Of a stretch of DNA of 64,000 nt, positions 45,908 to 53,432 are shown one piece after another. The position numbers were made by a program, and so were the translations under genes. The notes beneath the pieces were generated by a model. It did no database searches and had not been told where the DNA came from. It saw only the letters and a program-made list of their open reading frames with translations. The stretch covers positions 248,001 to 312,000 of the forward strand of contig NZ_JAJSEC010000003.1 in NCBI RefSeq assembly GCF_021272185.1. The letters are read 5' to 3'. The number at the start of each line of letters is the position of its first letter. The stretch's first letter is position 1. Origin of the DNA: Roseivivax sp. GX 12232 (GTDB lineage: Bacteria > Pseudomonadota > Alphaproteobacteria > Rhodobacterales > Rhodobacteraceae).

Positions 45908-46369
45908 ATGAGTGATGCGCAGATCGAGATGATGCCCGGCCAGCTTCTGGCGCGCGGCGTGGCCCGCCACCTGGTGCACGGCCATGGCTTCGCCTGCGTC
46001 GAGGAGTTCGTGCCCGAGCGCGGACGCCGGGTCGACGTCATGGCATTGGGGCCCAAGGGCGAGATCTGGGTGGTGGAGTGCAAGTCCTCGCGCGCCGATT
46101 TCATGTCGGACGGCAAGTGGCAGGGCTATCTCGACTGGTGCGACCGCTACTTCTGGGCGGTGGACCAGGCTTTTCCGACCGATCTCCTGCCCGAGGAGAC
46201 CGGGCTGATCATCGCCGACGGCTATGACGCGGAGATCCTGCGCATGGCCCCGGAACACAAGCTCGCGGGCGCGCGGCGCAACGTGCTGATCCGCAAGATC
46301 GCATTCCACGCGGCGCGGCGGCTGCAGGGGTTGCGTGATCCCGAGGGCGGGGCGGGGATGCTGGGCTGA
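45908..46369 (+). CDS. mmcB: MmcB-family DNA repair/mutagenesis protein
   Basis: The 153-residue protein matches the alphaproteobacterial MmcB family (PD-(D/E)XK-like): RRVDVMALGPKGEIWVVECK holds the D and E-x-K residues near 41-60, followed by WQGYLDWCDRYFWAV. In Caulobacter mmcB is induced by DNA damage and contributes to mutagenesis with the ImuABC system. An exact LexA box lies directly upstream. The ATG at 45908 is preferred; longer frames run through the SOS box. Confidence 0.9.
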   Translation: MSDAQIEMMPGQLLARGVARHLVHGHGFACVEEFVPERGRRVDVMALGPKGEIWVVECKSSRADFMSDGKWQGYLDWCDRYFWAVDQAFPTDLLPEETGLIIADGYDAEILRMAPEHKLAGARRNVLIRKIAFHAARRLQGLRDPEGGAGMLG

Positions 46370-46573
46370 GCGAGTGGCGCGGAGGTTGCGCGGTCGCGAT
46401 GGCGGAGCTGGGGTTCTGGGCTGAACCACTGGCGCGGCGAATGTGCGGGTCTCTGGCGGCGGTTGGGCGCTTAGCGCCTTGGCTGCGCTATCGCTATGGC
46501 GGGGCTGAGCCATTGGCCCGGGGGCGGCGCGATCCCGGTCGCGCGGCTGCTGGACCGAACCGGTGGCGCGAGG
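46364..46573 (+). repeat. Degenerate GGCTGAGCC-type repeats
   Basis: Four related 22-23-bp units occur: GGCTGAGCGAGTGGCGCGG (46364), GGCTGAACCACTGGCGCGG (46419), GGCTGAGCCATTGGCCCGG (46503) and GGACCGAACCGGTGGCGCG (46552). The first overlaps the mmcB stop. Otherwise the gap 46370-46603 holds no gene. Confidence 0.65.
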
Positions 46574-46603
46574 CAGCGCGTCTTTCCGGGCGCGTTCGGC
46601 CGC

Positions 46604-46798
46604 TCAGCGGCGGGGCTTCACCTTGCCGGCGGTCGCGGCGGCGGCGCGGATTTCCTCGGCGATCTCCTCGGCCTCCTCGGGGGAGAAATCCATCGGGATC
46701 TCCAGCCGGTCTGCGGTGATGAAGAGCCGCACCATGCCGTGATCGGTGGGGCCGATCTGCAGGTTGGCCTCGATGTTGCTGTCGTCGTTGATGCCCAT
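46604..46798 (-). CDS. Small acidic protein (DUF6324-like)
   Basis: The 64-residue protein reads MGINDDSNIEANLQIGPTDH and continues with IPMDFSPEEAEEIAEEIRAA before a basic C-terminus (KVKPRR). I recognise this as a small conserved Rhodobacterales protein, probably DUF6324; its function is unknown. GAAAGGAC precedes the ATG. It diverges from the GNAT gene at 46902. Confidence 0.8.
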   Translation of the reverse strand: MGINDDSNIEANLQIGPTDHGMVRLFITADRLEIPMDFSPEEAEEIAEEIRAAAATAGKVKPRR

Positions 46799-46901
46799 GG
46801 GACGGTCCTTTCAGGGGACATTCGGCCGCGCGTGCATCGGGGCCGCGCAAGATTGGCAGCGGGATAGGCAACCCGGTCTTGAAAAGCAAGCGCGGAGGGG
46901 G

Positions 46902-47618
46902 ATGATCACCCCCATGCCCCCGGTGATCCGCCCCTATGTGCCGGACCGCGACGCGGACTGGCTGGCCGACCTGCACGCGCGCCTCTACGCCCGCGAGGCG
47001 GGCTTCGACGCGCGCTTCGGCAAGCTGGTGGAAGAGATCCTGGCGGAGTTCGCCGCGACGCATGACCCGCGCCGCGAGCGGGGGTTTGTGGCGGAGGAAG
47101 TGGCAGGCAGGTCTGGGGCGGTGCCGGGCGTGATTTCGAGCGAAGCGCAGCGCGGAATATCGGGCGCGGTTCCGGGTGAGGGCTTAGGAAAGGTTGCAGG
47201 CGAGGCGCGGGGTCAGATCCGAAACGCAGTTCCGAGTAAGGTCCCGGGCGAGGCGCGGGGCCAGATCCAAGGCGAGGTTCCGGGTGGGGCGCCCGGTGAA
47301 GCCCCCAGCGACGCCCCCGGCGCACCCCGGCGGCTGGGCTCGATCTTCTGCGTCGCAGAGGGGCACGAGGTGGCGCGGCTGCGGCTCTTTCTTCTGCACC
47401 CGGAGGCGCGGGGGCAGGGGCTCGGGCGGCGGCTGCTCGGGGTCTGCACCGAGTTCGCGCGCGCCGCGGGCTACAGGCGCATGGTGCTCTCGACCCATGA
47501 AAGCCACCGCGCGGCCTGCAGGCTCTACGCCGCCACCGGCTGGCGCTGCCTGAGCGCGCATCCGGTCACGCGCTTCGGCCAGGCGCTGGTCGAACAGCAG
47601 TGGGGCCGGGCGCTTTGA
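46902..47618 (+). CDS. GNAT-family N-acetyltransferase with an in-frame repeat insertion
   Basis: The 238-residue protein is a GNAT domain split by about 68 low-complexity residues. Residues 1-71 give strand/helix 1-2 (IRPYVPDRDADWLADLHARL, then ERGFVAEE). Residues about 72-139 are four repeats of a 16-20-residue unit resembling GAVPGEARGQI. Residues 140-238 resume with LGSIFCVAEG, the acetyl-CoA motif HPEARGQGLGRRLLG and LYAATGW. The pattern resembles GNAT domains of MarR-linked acetyltransferases. The insert falls in a turn between strands, so the enzyme may still work. The start has GGAGG close upstream. Confidence 0.85.
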   Translation: MITPMPPVIRPYVPDRDADWLADLHARLYAREAGFDARFGKLVEEILAEFAATHDPRRERGFVAEEVAGRSGAVPGVISSEAQRGISGAVPGEGLGKVAGEARGQIRNAVPSKVPGEARGQIQGEVPGGAPGEAPSDAPGAPRRLGSIFCVAEGHEVARLRLFLLHPEARGQGLGRRLLGVCTEFARAAGYRRMVLSTHESHRAACRLYAATGWRCLSAHPVTRFGQALVEQQWGRAL

Positions 47619-47671
47619 GCGGGAAATCGGGCTTGCAACGCTCTGGGCGGGGCGTTATCTCCCGCGCCAGT

Positions 47672-47748
47672 GCCGCCTTAGCTCAGTAGGTTAGAGCGCT
47701 TGATTGTGGATCAAGAGGTCCCCCGTTCGAGCCGGGGAGGCGGTACCA
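47672..47748 (+). tRNA. tRNA-His (anticodon GTG), no encoded G-1
   Basis: The cloverleaf runs GCCGCCTTAGCTCAG, anticodon stem CTTGA/TCAAG with loop TTGTGGA (anticodon GTG), T arm CCCCG-TTCGAGC-CGGGG, and acceptor GCCGCCT/AGGCGGT followed by A73 and an encoded CCA. The base before position 1 is T, so the usual G-1 is not encoded. This combination is known in Alphaproteobacteria. The DNA after it (47749-48007) shows no gene. Confidence 0.96.
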
Positions 47749-48007
47749 TTTCTCCCAAGCTCCTGAGATTGCGCCGCTGCGGTCGGTGAGCCGTTTGCCT
47801 GCGGGTTTTGCCGTCGCTGGAATGAGCGTGGCGAATCAGCTTTTTGCTCGGGCCTGATCAGCTTTCGCAGTGCCGCGAGAGCAAGGCGGATTGTTCCTCG
47901 TAGGGCAAGCCGCCTTGGGTTTGCTGCCGAGCCTATCCCCCGCTCTGGCCATCGCCCCAGGCCCCGCGTAAGCCTGTGGCGCAACAGCCAGACAGGGGGA
48001 CGAGACG

Positions 48008-48847
48008 ATGAAATTCGCGCGACTGGGAGAGAAGGGGCAGGAGCGGCTCGCCGTCCTCGACAGGGAAGGCCACTACCGCGACGTCTCGGAGAGCTTCGGC
48101 GATCTGACCGCCGCGCGGCTCGCCGATGCGGCGGCACTGACCCGGATCGATCCCGGAGCCTTCCCGCGCGTCACCGGCCAGCCGCGTATCGGCGCCTGCA
48201 TCCCCTCGGTCGGCAAGATGATCTGCATCGGGCTCAACTACTCCGACCACGCCGCCGAGGCCGGCATGGATGTGCCCGCCGAGCCGATCCTCTTCATGAA
48301 GGCAACCTCGGCGATCTGCGGGCCGAACGACGACCTGATCCTGCCGCGCGGCTCGGAAAAGACCGACTGGGAGGTCGAGCTGGGCGTGGTGATCGGCAAG
48401 CGCGCCCGCTACGTCGAGGAGGACCAGGCCATGGCGCATGTCGCGGGCTATTGCGCGGTCAACGACGTCTCCGAACGCGCCTTCCAGATCGAGCGCGGCG
48501 GCCAATGGGTCAAGGGCAAGAGCGCCGATACCTTCGGCCCCATCGGCCCCTGGTTCGTGACCGCCGACGAGGTCGCCGACCCGCAGGCGCTGGAGATGTG
48601 GCTCGAGGTCGACGGCACCCGGATGCAGGAGGGCTCGACCCGCACCATGGTCTTCCCGGTGGCGCATCTGGTGTCCTACGTCTCGCAGTTCATGACGCTG
48701 GAGCCGGGCGACATCATCTCGACCGGCACGCCGCCGGGCGTCGGAATGGGCAAGCGCCCGCAGGTCTTCCTCAAGCCCGGCCAGACCGTGCGGCTGGGGA
48801 TCGAGGGCCTGGGCGAACAGGCGCAGAAGGTCGTGGCTTCGGACTGA
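48008..48847 (+). CDS. Fumarylacetoacetate hydrolase (FAH) family protein
   Basis: The 279-residue protein has the FAH fold: MICIGLNYSDHAAEAG near residue 71, the metal-binding EVELGVVIGK near 122, GYCAVNDVSERAFQ near 146, and MTLEPGDIISTGTPPGVGMG near 233. Members hydrolyse or decarboxylate 2-oxo-acid products of aromatic, sugar or ureide breakdown; ureidoglycolate lyase is a common label. With no pathway neighbours, the substrate cannot be fixed. Its stop codon is the first bases of a 17-bp tandem array. Confidence 0.88.
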   Translation: MKFARLGEKGQERLAVLDREGHYRDVSESFGDLTAARLADAAALTRIDPGAFPRVTGQPRIGACIPSVGKMICIGLNYSDHAAEAGMDVPAEPILFMKATSAICGPNDDLILPRGSEKTDWEVELGVVIGKRARYVEEDQAMAHVAGYCAVNDVSERAFQIERGGQWVKGKSADTFGPIGPWFVTADEVADPQALEMWLEVDGTRMQEGSTRTMVFPVAHLVSYVSQFMTLEPGDIISTGTPPGVGMGKRPQVFLKPGQTVRLGIEGLGEQAQKVVASD

Positions 48848-49046
48848 GGCTCAGTGTGGCCGGAGGCTCGCTGGCCCTGAGGTTTAGCGGGCCGCGAGGT
48901 TCGGCGTGCTCCGAGGCTCAGCGGGTCCAGAGGCTCGATACGCCCAGAGGCTCGGCGCGCGCCTGCGGCTCGTCGCGTCTTGAGGCTCGCTGGGCCCTGA
49001 GGCTCGGGGCACCCCGAGGTTCAGCGCCCCCGCGGCTCAGCGCCCC
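48846..49046 (+). repeat. 17-bp minisatellite, about 11-12 units
   Basis: The unit is close to GAGGCTCAGCGGGCCCC, repeated almost without gaps; successive starts are at about 17-bp intervals. The first unit contains the stop codon of the FAH gene and the last contains the stop (TCA on plus) of the convergent small membrane gene. The array fills the gap between them exactly. Confidence 0.9.
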
Positions 49047-49354
49047 GCTTCGGGCCCCTCGAGCGGGATCGTCTGCGACAGGCTGCCGTCCCGCGCGAAG
49101 ACCAGGAGCCGGCCGTCTTCCGTCACCACCAGCACCCTCTCGCGGGAGGTGGTGACGGCCTCGGCCACCGCGCCCTCGGGCAGGGCGAGGTCCTCGGGCA
49201 GGGCCAGCGGCAGCGGTTCGCGCAAGCGGATGACAAGCAGCACGATGATGACTAGAACCCCCGCGATCATCGTCGCGGTCAGGACCGTGACCAGCCGCTT
49301 GATGAAGCGGATCTGAAGCAGGTCAGGTTCCGGGGTCTCGGAAGGGTCGTCCAT
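49037..49354 (-). CDS. Small single-span membrane protein (DUF6476-like)
   Basis: The 105-residue protein has an acidic N-terminus (MDDPSETPEPDLLQ), one membrane helix (VTVLTATMIAGVLVIIVLLV, about residues 22-41), and an outer domain with VLVVTEDGRLLVFARDGSL, a beta-hairpin like a single WD or PQQ blade. I believe it matches DUF6476 of Rhodobacterales; its function is unknown. Its start codon overlaps the rluD start codon on the other strand. Confidence 0.75.
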   Translation of the reverse strand: MDDPSETPEPDLLQIRFIKRLVTVLTATMIAGVLVIIVLLVIRLREPLPLALPEDLALPEGAVAEAVTTSRERVLVVTEDGRLLVFARDGSLSQTIPLEGPEAGR

Positions 49355-50387
49355 GACACATACCACGCATCGGTTCACGATCGGGCCGAACCCGCCCGCC
49401 CGGCTTGATAAGGCCTTGGCGCGCGATGTGCCAGAGGCGCTGGCGCTCTCGCGGACGCGGCTGGCGCAGCTCCTGGGCGCGGGCGCGGTGCGCGTCGACG
49501 GGGCGCTGGCCCAGGACGCCAAGGCGCGCGTCGCCGAAGGCGCCGAGGTCGAGATCACCCTGGCCGAGGCCGCCGAGGTCGACACCCGGCCCGAGGCGAT
49601 CCCGCTCGAGATCCTGCACGAGGACGCCGACCTCCTGGTGGTGATGAAACCCGCCGGCATGGTGGTGCATCCCGCGCCGGGCTCGCCCTCGGGCACGCTG
49701 GTCAACGCGCTCCTGCACCATTTCGGCGGCGACCTCTCGGGCATCGGCGGCGAGAAGCGGCCGGGTATCGTGCATCGGATCGACAAGGACACCTCTGGGC
49801 TTCTCGTGGTGGCGAAATCCGACCGGGCGCATCACGCGCTGTCCGAACAATTCGCCGCCCATAGCGTCGAGCGGCGCTACCTCGCGCTGGTCCACGGGGT
49901 GCCGCATACCGGCGATCCGCGGCTGAAAGGCGTGCGCGGCGTCTCTTTCGAGCCGGGCGCGGTGATGAAGATCACCACCGGGCTCGCGCGGCACCGCAGC
50001 GACCGGCAGAAACAGGCGGTCTATTTCGACGGGCAGGGACGGCACGCGGTGACCCGGGCGCGGATGCTGGAGAGCTTCGGCAACCCGGCGGCGCTGGCGC
50101 TGATGGAGTGCCGGCTCGAGACCGGGCGCACCCATCAGATCCGGGTGCATATGGCCCATGCGGGCTTCGGCCTCGTCGGAGATCCGGTCTACGGCGGGCG
50201 GCGCAGGCTCAGCCCCAAGGCGGTGACGCCCGAGGCGCTGGCCGCGATCGAGGGCTTCTCGCGCCAGGCGCTGCATGCGGCGAGCCTGGGCTTTGCCCAT
50301 CCCGCCGACGGGGCCTGGATGAGCTTCGAGGCGCCGTTGCCCGAGGATATGGCCGCGCTGCTGGGCGTGCTCGGCGGGGGCCGCTGA
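49353..50387 (+). CDS. RluA-family pseudouridine synthase (RluD type)
   Basis: The 344-residue enzyme isomerises uridines, probably in 23S rRNA. An S4 RNA-binding domain covers residues 15-70 (RLDKALARDVPEALALSRTR). The catalytic domain carries HEDADLLVVMKPAGMVVHPA near 90, the catalytic Asp in VHRIDKDTSGLLVVAKSD near 140, and GRTHQIRVHMAHAG near 255. RluA, RluC and RluD are hard to separate; the S4 domain favours RluC/D. The ATG at 49353 overlaps the divergent start codon. Confidence 0.9.
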   Translation: MTHTTHRFTIGPNPPARLDKALARDVPEALALSRTRLAQLLGAGAVRVDGALAQDAKARVAEGAEVEITLAEAAEVDTRPEAIPLEILHEDADLLVVMKPAGMVVHPAPGSPSGTLVNALLHHFGGDLSGIGGEKRPGIVHRIDKDTSGLLVVAKSDRAHHALSEQFAAHSVERRYLALVHGVPHTGDPRLKGVRGVSFEPGAVMKITTGLARHRSDRQKQAVYFDGQGRHAVTRARMLESFGNPAALALMECRLETGRTHQIRVHMAHAGFGLVGDPVYGGRRRLSPKAVTPEALAAIEGFSRQALHAASLGFAHPADGAWMSFEAPLPEDMAALLGVLGGGR

Positions 50388-50420
50388 GGCCCAGGCGCAG
50401 CCTCGAAAGCCCGCCTCGAG

Positions 50421-50498
50421 CCCCAGAAATTCCGCAGCGCAGAACGCTCTGGGCCTGAAACAACAGGAACCTGTGCGTGAACGCGCGGAAATCTGGGG
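50421..50498. other. Interrupted inverted repeat upstream of rpoH
   Basis: CCCCAGAAATTCCGC (50421-50435) pairs with GCGGAAATCTGGGG (50485-50498), 7 plus 6 bp with a small internal loop. An inner hairpin, ACAGG-AA-CCTGT, lies at 50463-50474. No T-run follows, so it is not a standard terminator. Confidence 0.55.
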
Positions 50499-50563
50499 AT
50501 CATCGCGTCAAAAGATGCGTTACACCCATGCAAACTTAACGACGATGCGACACGCTTCGCCTT

Positions 50564-50592
50564 CTTGAAACCCCTTCGGCTGGCGCCCATAT
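50564..50592 (+). promoter_or_regulatory. Heat-shock (sigma-32 type) promoter of rpoH
   Basis: CTTGAA (50564-50569) and CCATAT (50587-50592), 17 bp apart, match the alphaproteobacterial RpoH consensus closely. It lies 44 bp before the rpoH start, implying that RpoH drives its own gene. Confidence 0.8.
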
Positions 50593-50635
50593 GGGATGTT
50601 AAGCTGATAAACATCAGGTCTGATGGAGGGATGGG

Positions 50636-51532
50636 ATGAGCAATTACGCCAATCTCCCGGCCCCGTCCCCGGAAGCGGGACTGAGCCGTTACTTGCAGGA
50701 GATCCGGAAGTTTCCGCTTCTGGAGCCTGAAGAGGAATACATGCTGGCCAAGCGCTGGGTCGAGGATCAGGACGCCGAGTCCGCCCACCAGCTGGTGACC
50801 AGCCACCTGCGGCTCGCCGCCAAGATCGCCATGGGCTACCGCGGCTACGGTCTGCCGCAGGCCGAGGTGATCTCGGAGGCCAACGTCGGCCTGATGCAGG
50901 CGGTCAAGCGCTTCGACCCCGAGAAGGGCTTCCGCCTCGCGACCTATGCCATGTGGTGGATCCGCGCCGCGATCCAGGAATACATCCTGCGGTCCTGGAG
51001 CCTGGTGAAGCTGGGCACGACCTCGGCGCAGAAGAAGCTGTTCTTCAACCTGCGCAAGGCGAAAAGCCGGATCGGCGCGCTCGAGGACGGCGACCTGCGG
51101 CCCGAACACGTCCAGCGCATCGCCACCGACCTCGGCGTGACCGAGGACGAGGTGATCTCGATGAACCGGCGGATGTCGGGCGGGGATGCCTCGCTCAACG
51201 CCCAGGTCGGCCAGGAAGACGACAGCTCCATGCAGTGGCAGGACTGGCTCGAGGACGAGGACGCCAACCAGGCCGAGGATTACGAGGCCAAGGACGAGCT
51301 CGACGCCCGCCGCGCGATGCTGGCCGATGCCATGGACGTGCTGAACGACCGCGAGAAGGACATCCTGACCAAGCGGCGGCTGGCCGAGAACCCGATGACC
51401 CTCGAGGATCTCTCGGGCGAATACGACGTCAGCCGTGAGCGCATCCGCCAGATCGAGGTGCGCGCCTTCGAGAAGCTGCAGAAGCGCATGCGCGAGCTGG
51501 CGAAGGACCAGGGGATGATGGCGGCCAGCTGA
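50636..51532 (+). CDS. rpoH: RNA polymerase heat-shock sigma factor RpoH
   Basis: The 298-residue sigma factor directs polymerase to heat-shock promoters. Region 2 reads FRLATYAMWWIRAAIQEYIL, the RpoH box TSAQKKLFFNLRKAK near residue 125 distinguishes it from other sigma factors, and region 4 ends with DVSRERIRQIEVRAFEKL. Likely targets in the window are groESL, hsp20-DUF1150 and rpoH itself. Rhodobacterales often have two RpoH proteins; only one is seen here. Confidence 0.97.
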   Translation: MSNYANLPAPSPEAGLSRYLQEIRKFPLLEPEEEYMLAKRWVEDQDAESAHQLVTSHLRLAAKIAMGYRGYGLPQAEVISEANVGLMQAVKRFDPEKGFRLATYAMWWIRAAIQEYILRSWSLVKLGTTSAQKKLFFNLRKAKSRIGALEDGDLRPEHVQRIATDLGVTEDEVISMNRRMSGGDASLNAQVGQEDDSSMQWQDWLEDEDANQAEDYEAKDELDARRAMLADAMDVLNDREKDILTKRRLAENPMTLEDLSGEYDVSRERIRQIEVRAFEKLQKRMRELAKDQGMMAAS

Positions 51533-51563
51533 CCGCGGACCCTCGGGTCACCGACAAGAAAAT

Positions 51564-51597
51564 ACCGCGCGGGCCGGGACCGGTCCGCGCGGTTTTT
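51564..51597 (+). terminator. Terminator of rpoH
   Basis: ACCGCGCGG (51564-51572) pairs with CCGCGCGGT (51585-51593), followed by TTTT. Confidence 0.9.
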
Positions 51598-51653
51598 CGT
51601 TGGGGGCCAAGGGCTTTGGGTGCGAAGCCGGGGCCCCGGGGGCGGGCTGTGCC

Positions 51654-51989
51654 TCAGCCCGCCAGAAGCGCGTCGAACTGCGCCGCGCAGGCGAAATCGG
51701 CCTCCGTCAGCCCGCCGGCCTCATGGCTGGTGTAGCTCAGGGTGAAATACCCCCAGCCCAGCGCCATGTCCGGGTGATGGCCCGCCGCATCGGCGAGCCA
51801 GATCGCCAGGTTGGCGAGATAGGTCGCCTTGGCGAAGCCCTTCACCGTGAGCCTGCGGGTGATCGTCTTGCCGTCCGCGCTGAGCTGCCACTCGGGCAGA
51901 TCGGCCAGCCGGGCCTCGGCTTCTGGGCGCGCGAAGACAGGCGCGTTGGCGTCGCATTTCGGAATGTCGCCGATGTTGCAGGTGATCAT
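51654..51989 (-). CDS. phhB: 4a-hydroxytetrahydrobiopterin dehydratase
   Basis: The 111-residue PCD/DCoH enzyme recycles the pterin cofactor oxidised by phenylalanine hydroxylase. The active-site motif is AGHHPDMALGWG near residue 70, preceded by GFAKATYLANLAIWLAD. The start at 51989 (MITCNIGDIPK) lies one base after the phhA stop, so the two are translated together. Confidence 0.95.
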   Translation of the reverse strand: MITCNIGDIPKCDANAPVFARPEAEARLADLPEWQLSADGKTITRRLTVKGFAKATYLANLAIWLADAAGHHPDMALGWGYFTLSYTSHEAGGLTEADFACAAQFDALLAG

Positions 51990-51990
51990 C

Positions 51991-52779
51991 TCAGGCCGCC
52001 TTCGGTGGGAATTTCGGAGCGTGCAGCCCGGCCTCGCGGGCCGTGGCCACATCGGCCAGAAGGTCGCGCTCGGCCGCGGCAAAAAGCGCGTCGAGGTCGT
52101 CGAGCACGAAGTAGACCGGCTGCGGGATGTCGATCCGGTAGGGCGTGCGCAGGATGTCGATCACGTCAAAGGGGCGGTATTCGGGCTGCCCCGAGACGCT
52201 CCATTCCAGCTCTTCGGGCGAGGAGGCGAGGCCCGAGCCCAGGGCCTTCATCTGGTCGCCTTCGCGCATCAGGCCGAACTCGATGGTGAACCAGTAAAGC
52301 CGGATCAGCCAGGCGAAGTCGTCCTTGCCGGCCTGGGCGCCCGCCTTGCCGATGGCCTGGCTGAAGGCGGCGAAGCGCGGGTCGGTCAGAAGCGGCGTAT
52401 GGCCGAACATCTCGTGGAAGATGTCGGGCTCTTCGATGTAGTCGAAATCCTCGCGGCTGCGGATGAAGCTGGCGGCCGGAAAGGTCGCCTCGGCCAGCAT
52501 CGAGAAGAAACGCCCGAAAGGAATGAGCGCGGGCACCGGCTCGACCCGCCAGCCGGTCAGAGCGGTCAGCCGCTCGGAGACCTCAGGGCATTGCGGCACG
52601 CGGTCCGCGGGCAGCGCGATACGGTCGAAGCCGTCCAGATAGGGCCGCGCCATGAGCGCCTCGATCTGCGGCTTCTGCCGGGCGTAGAGATCCGCCCAGA
52701 CGGCGTCCTCTTCGGGAGTATAGGCGATGAAGCCCCGGTCGTCGGGATGCTTGGCCTGGTATTTCGTCGATTTGGGCAT
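51991..52779 (-). CDS. phhA: Phenylalanine 4-monooxygenase
   Basis: The 262-residue non-haem iron enzyme makes tyrosine from phenylalanine. The iron ligands are the two His in HEMFGHTPLL near residue 122 and a Glu in WFTIEFGLM near 168. It lacks the regulatory domain of animal enzymes, as usual in bacteria. AGGAGGA precedes the ATG at 52779; the longer frame overlaps the divergent regulator gene and is not coding. Confidence 0.96.
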   Translation of the reverse strand: MPKSTKYQAKHPDDRGFIAYTPEEDAVWADLYARQKPQIEALMARPYLDGFDRIALPADRVPQCPEVSERLTALTGWRVEPVPALIPFGRFFSMLAEATFPAASFIRSREDFDYIEEPDIFHEMFGHTPLLTDPRFAAFSQAIGKAGAQAGKDDFAWLIRLYWFTIEFGLMREGDQMKALGSGLASSPEELEWSVSGQPEYRPFDVIDILRTPYRIDIPQPVYFVLDDLDALFAAAERDLLADVATAREAGLHAPKFPPKAA

Positions 52780-52865
52780 GAAGTCCTCCTCACTCCTCCT
52801 TGAGGCCGAGGATGGCCCGCCAATCGGGAAAATTATTGCCTCATTTGCCGGGAAATGCGCTATTC

Positions 52866-52883
52866 TGGGGTGAGTTTGCCCCA
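52866..52883. promoter_or_regulatory. Possible operator between phhA and the Lrp regulator
   Basis: TGGGG-N8-CCCCA is a perfect 5-bp dyad just before the regulator gene and about 90 bp upstream of phhA. Lrp-family proteins commonly bind such sites at their own divergent promoter; the assignment here is inference. Confidence 0.4.
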
Positions 52884-52905
52884 AAAGGAATGTGGAAAGG
52901 CAAGA

Positions 52906-53376
52906 ATGACCCCGGCGCTCGACTCGACCGATCGCAAGCTGCTGGCGCTGTTGCAGACCAACGGCAAGGCCAGCCTCCAGGAGCTGGCCGAGGCGGTGGG
53001 CCTGTCCTCCTCGCCCTGCTGGCGGCGGGTCAAACGGCTCGAGGAGGAGGGCGTCATCAAGGGCTATGTCGCCCGGCTCGATCCCAAGCGCATCGGGCTG
53101 GATGCCCTGGCCTATGTCTTCGTCTCGCTGATCGACCACGGTCAGGACACGATCACCCGCTTCGCCCGGCTGGTCTCGGCCGAGGACCGGATCGTCGAAT
53201 GCGCCTCGGTCACCGGCGGCAGCGACTTCATTCTGAAGGTGGCGGCCAAGGACCCCGAGGACCTCGAGACCTTCCTGATGGGCGGCATCCTCGCCTCGGG
53301 GCTGGTCCGCGCGAGCCAGACGCATTTCGTCTTGCGCCGCACCAAGACCCGCAGCCCCTGGCCGCTGCTCGACTGA
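52906..53376 (+). CDS. Lrp/AsnC-family regulator, probably of phhAB
   Basis: The 156-residue protein has an N-terminal winged helix (LDSTDRKLLALLQTNGKA, then LAEAVGLSSSPCWRRVKRL) and a RAM effector domain from about residue 65 (ECASVTGGSDFILKV). It is divergent from phhA-phhB, the arrangement in which Lrp-type regulators activate phenylalanine or tyrosine breakdown. Effector and mode are inferred from position only. The ATG at 52906 is the first supported by family length. Confidence 0.92.
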   Translation: MTPALDSTDRKLLALLQTNGKASLQELAEAVGLSSSPCWRRVKRLEEEGVIKGYVARLDPKRIGLDALAYVFVSLIDHGQDTITRFARLVSAEDRIVECASVTGGSDFILKVAAKDPEDLETFLMGGILASGLVRASQTHFVLRRTKTRSPWPLLD

Positions 53377-53432
53377 CTTGCCGTCGCGCCGCACCCGGTT
53401 AGGGTGCGCGGGCAAGGCAAAGGAGGTCGGTC

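Noticed and set aside
47691..48137. Minus-strand frame over tRNA-His and downstream DNA
   Set aside because: Part of it reads through the tRNA gene; the translation is Arg/Ser/Ala-rich with no family pattern.
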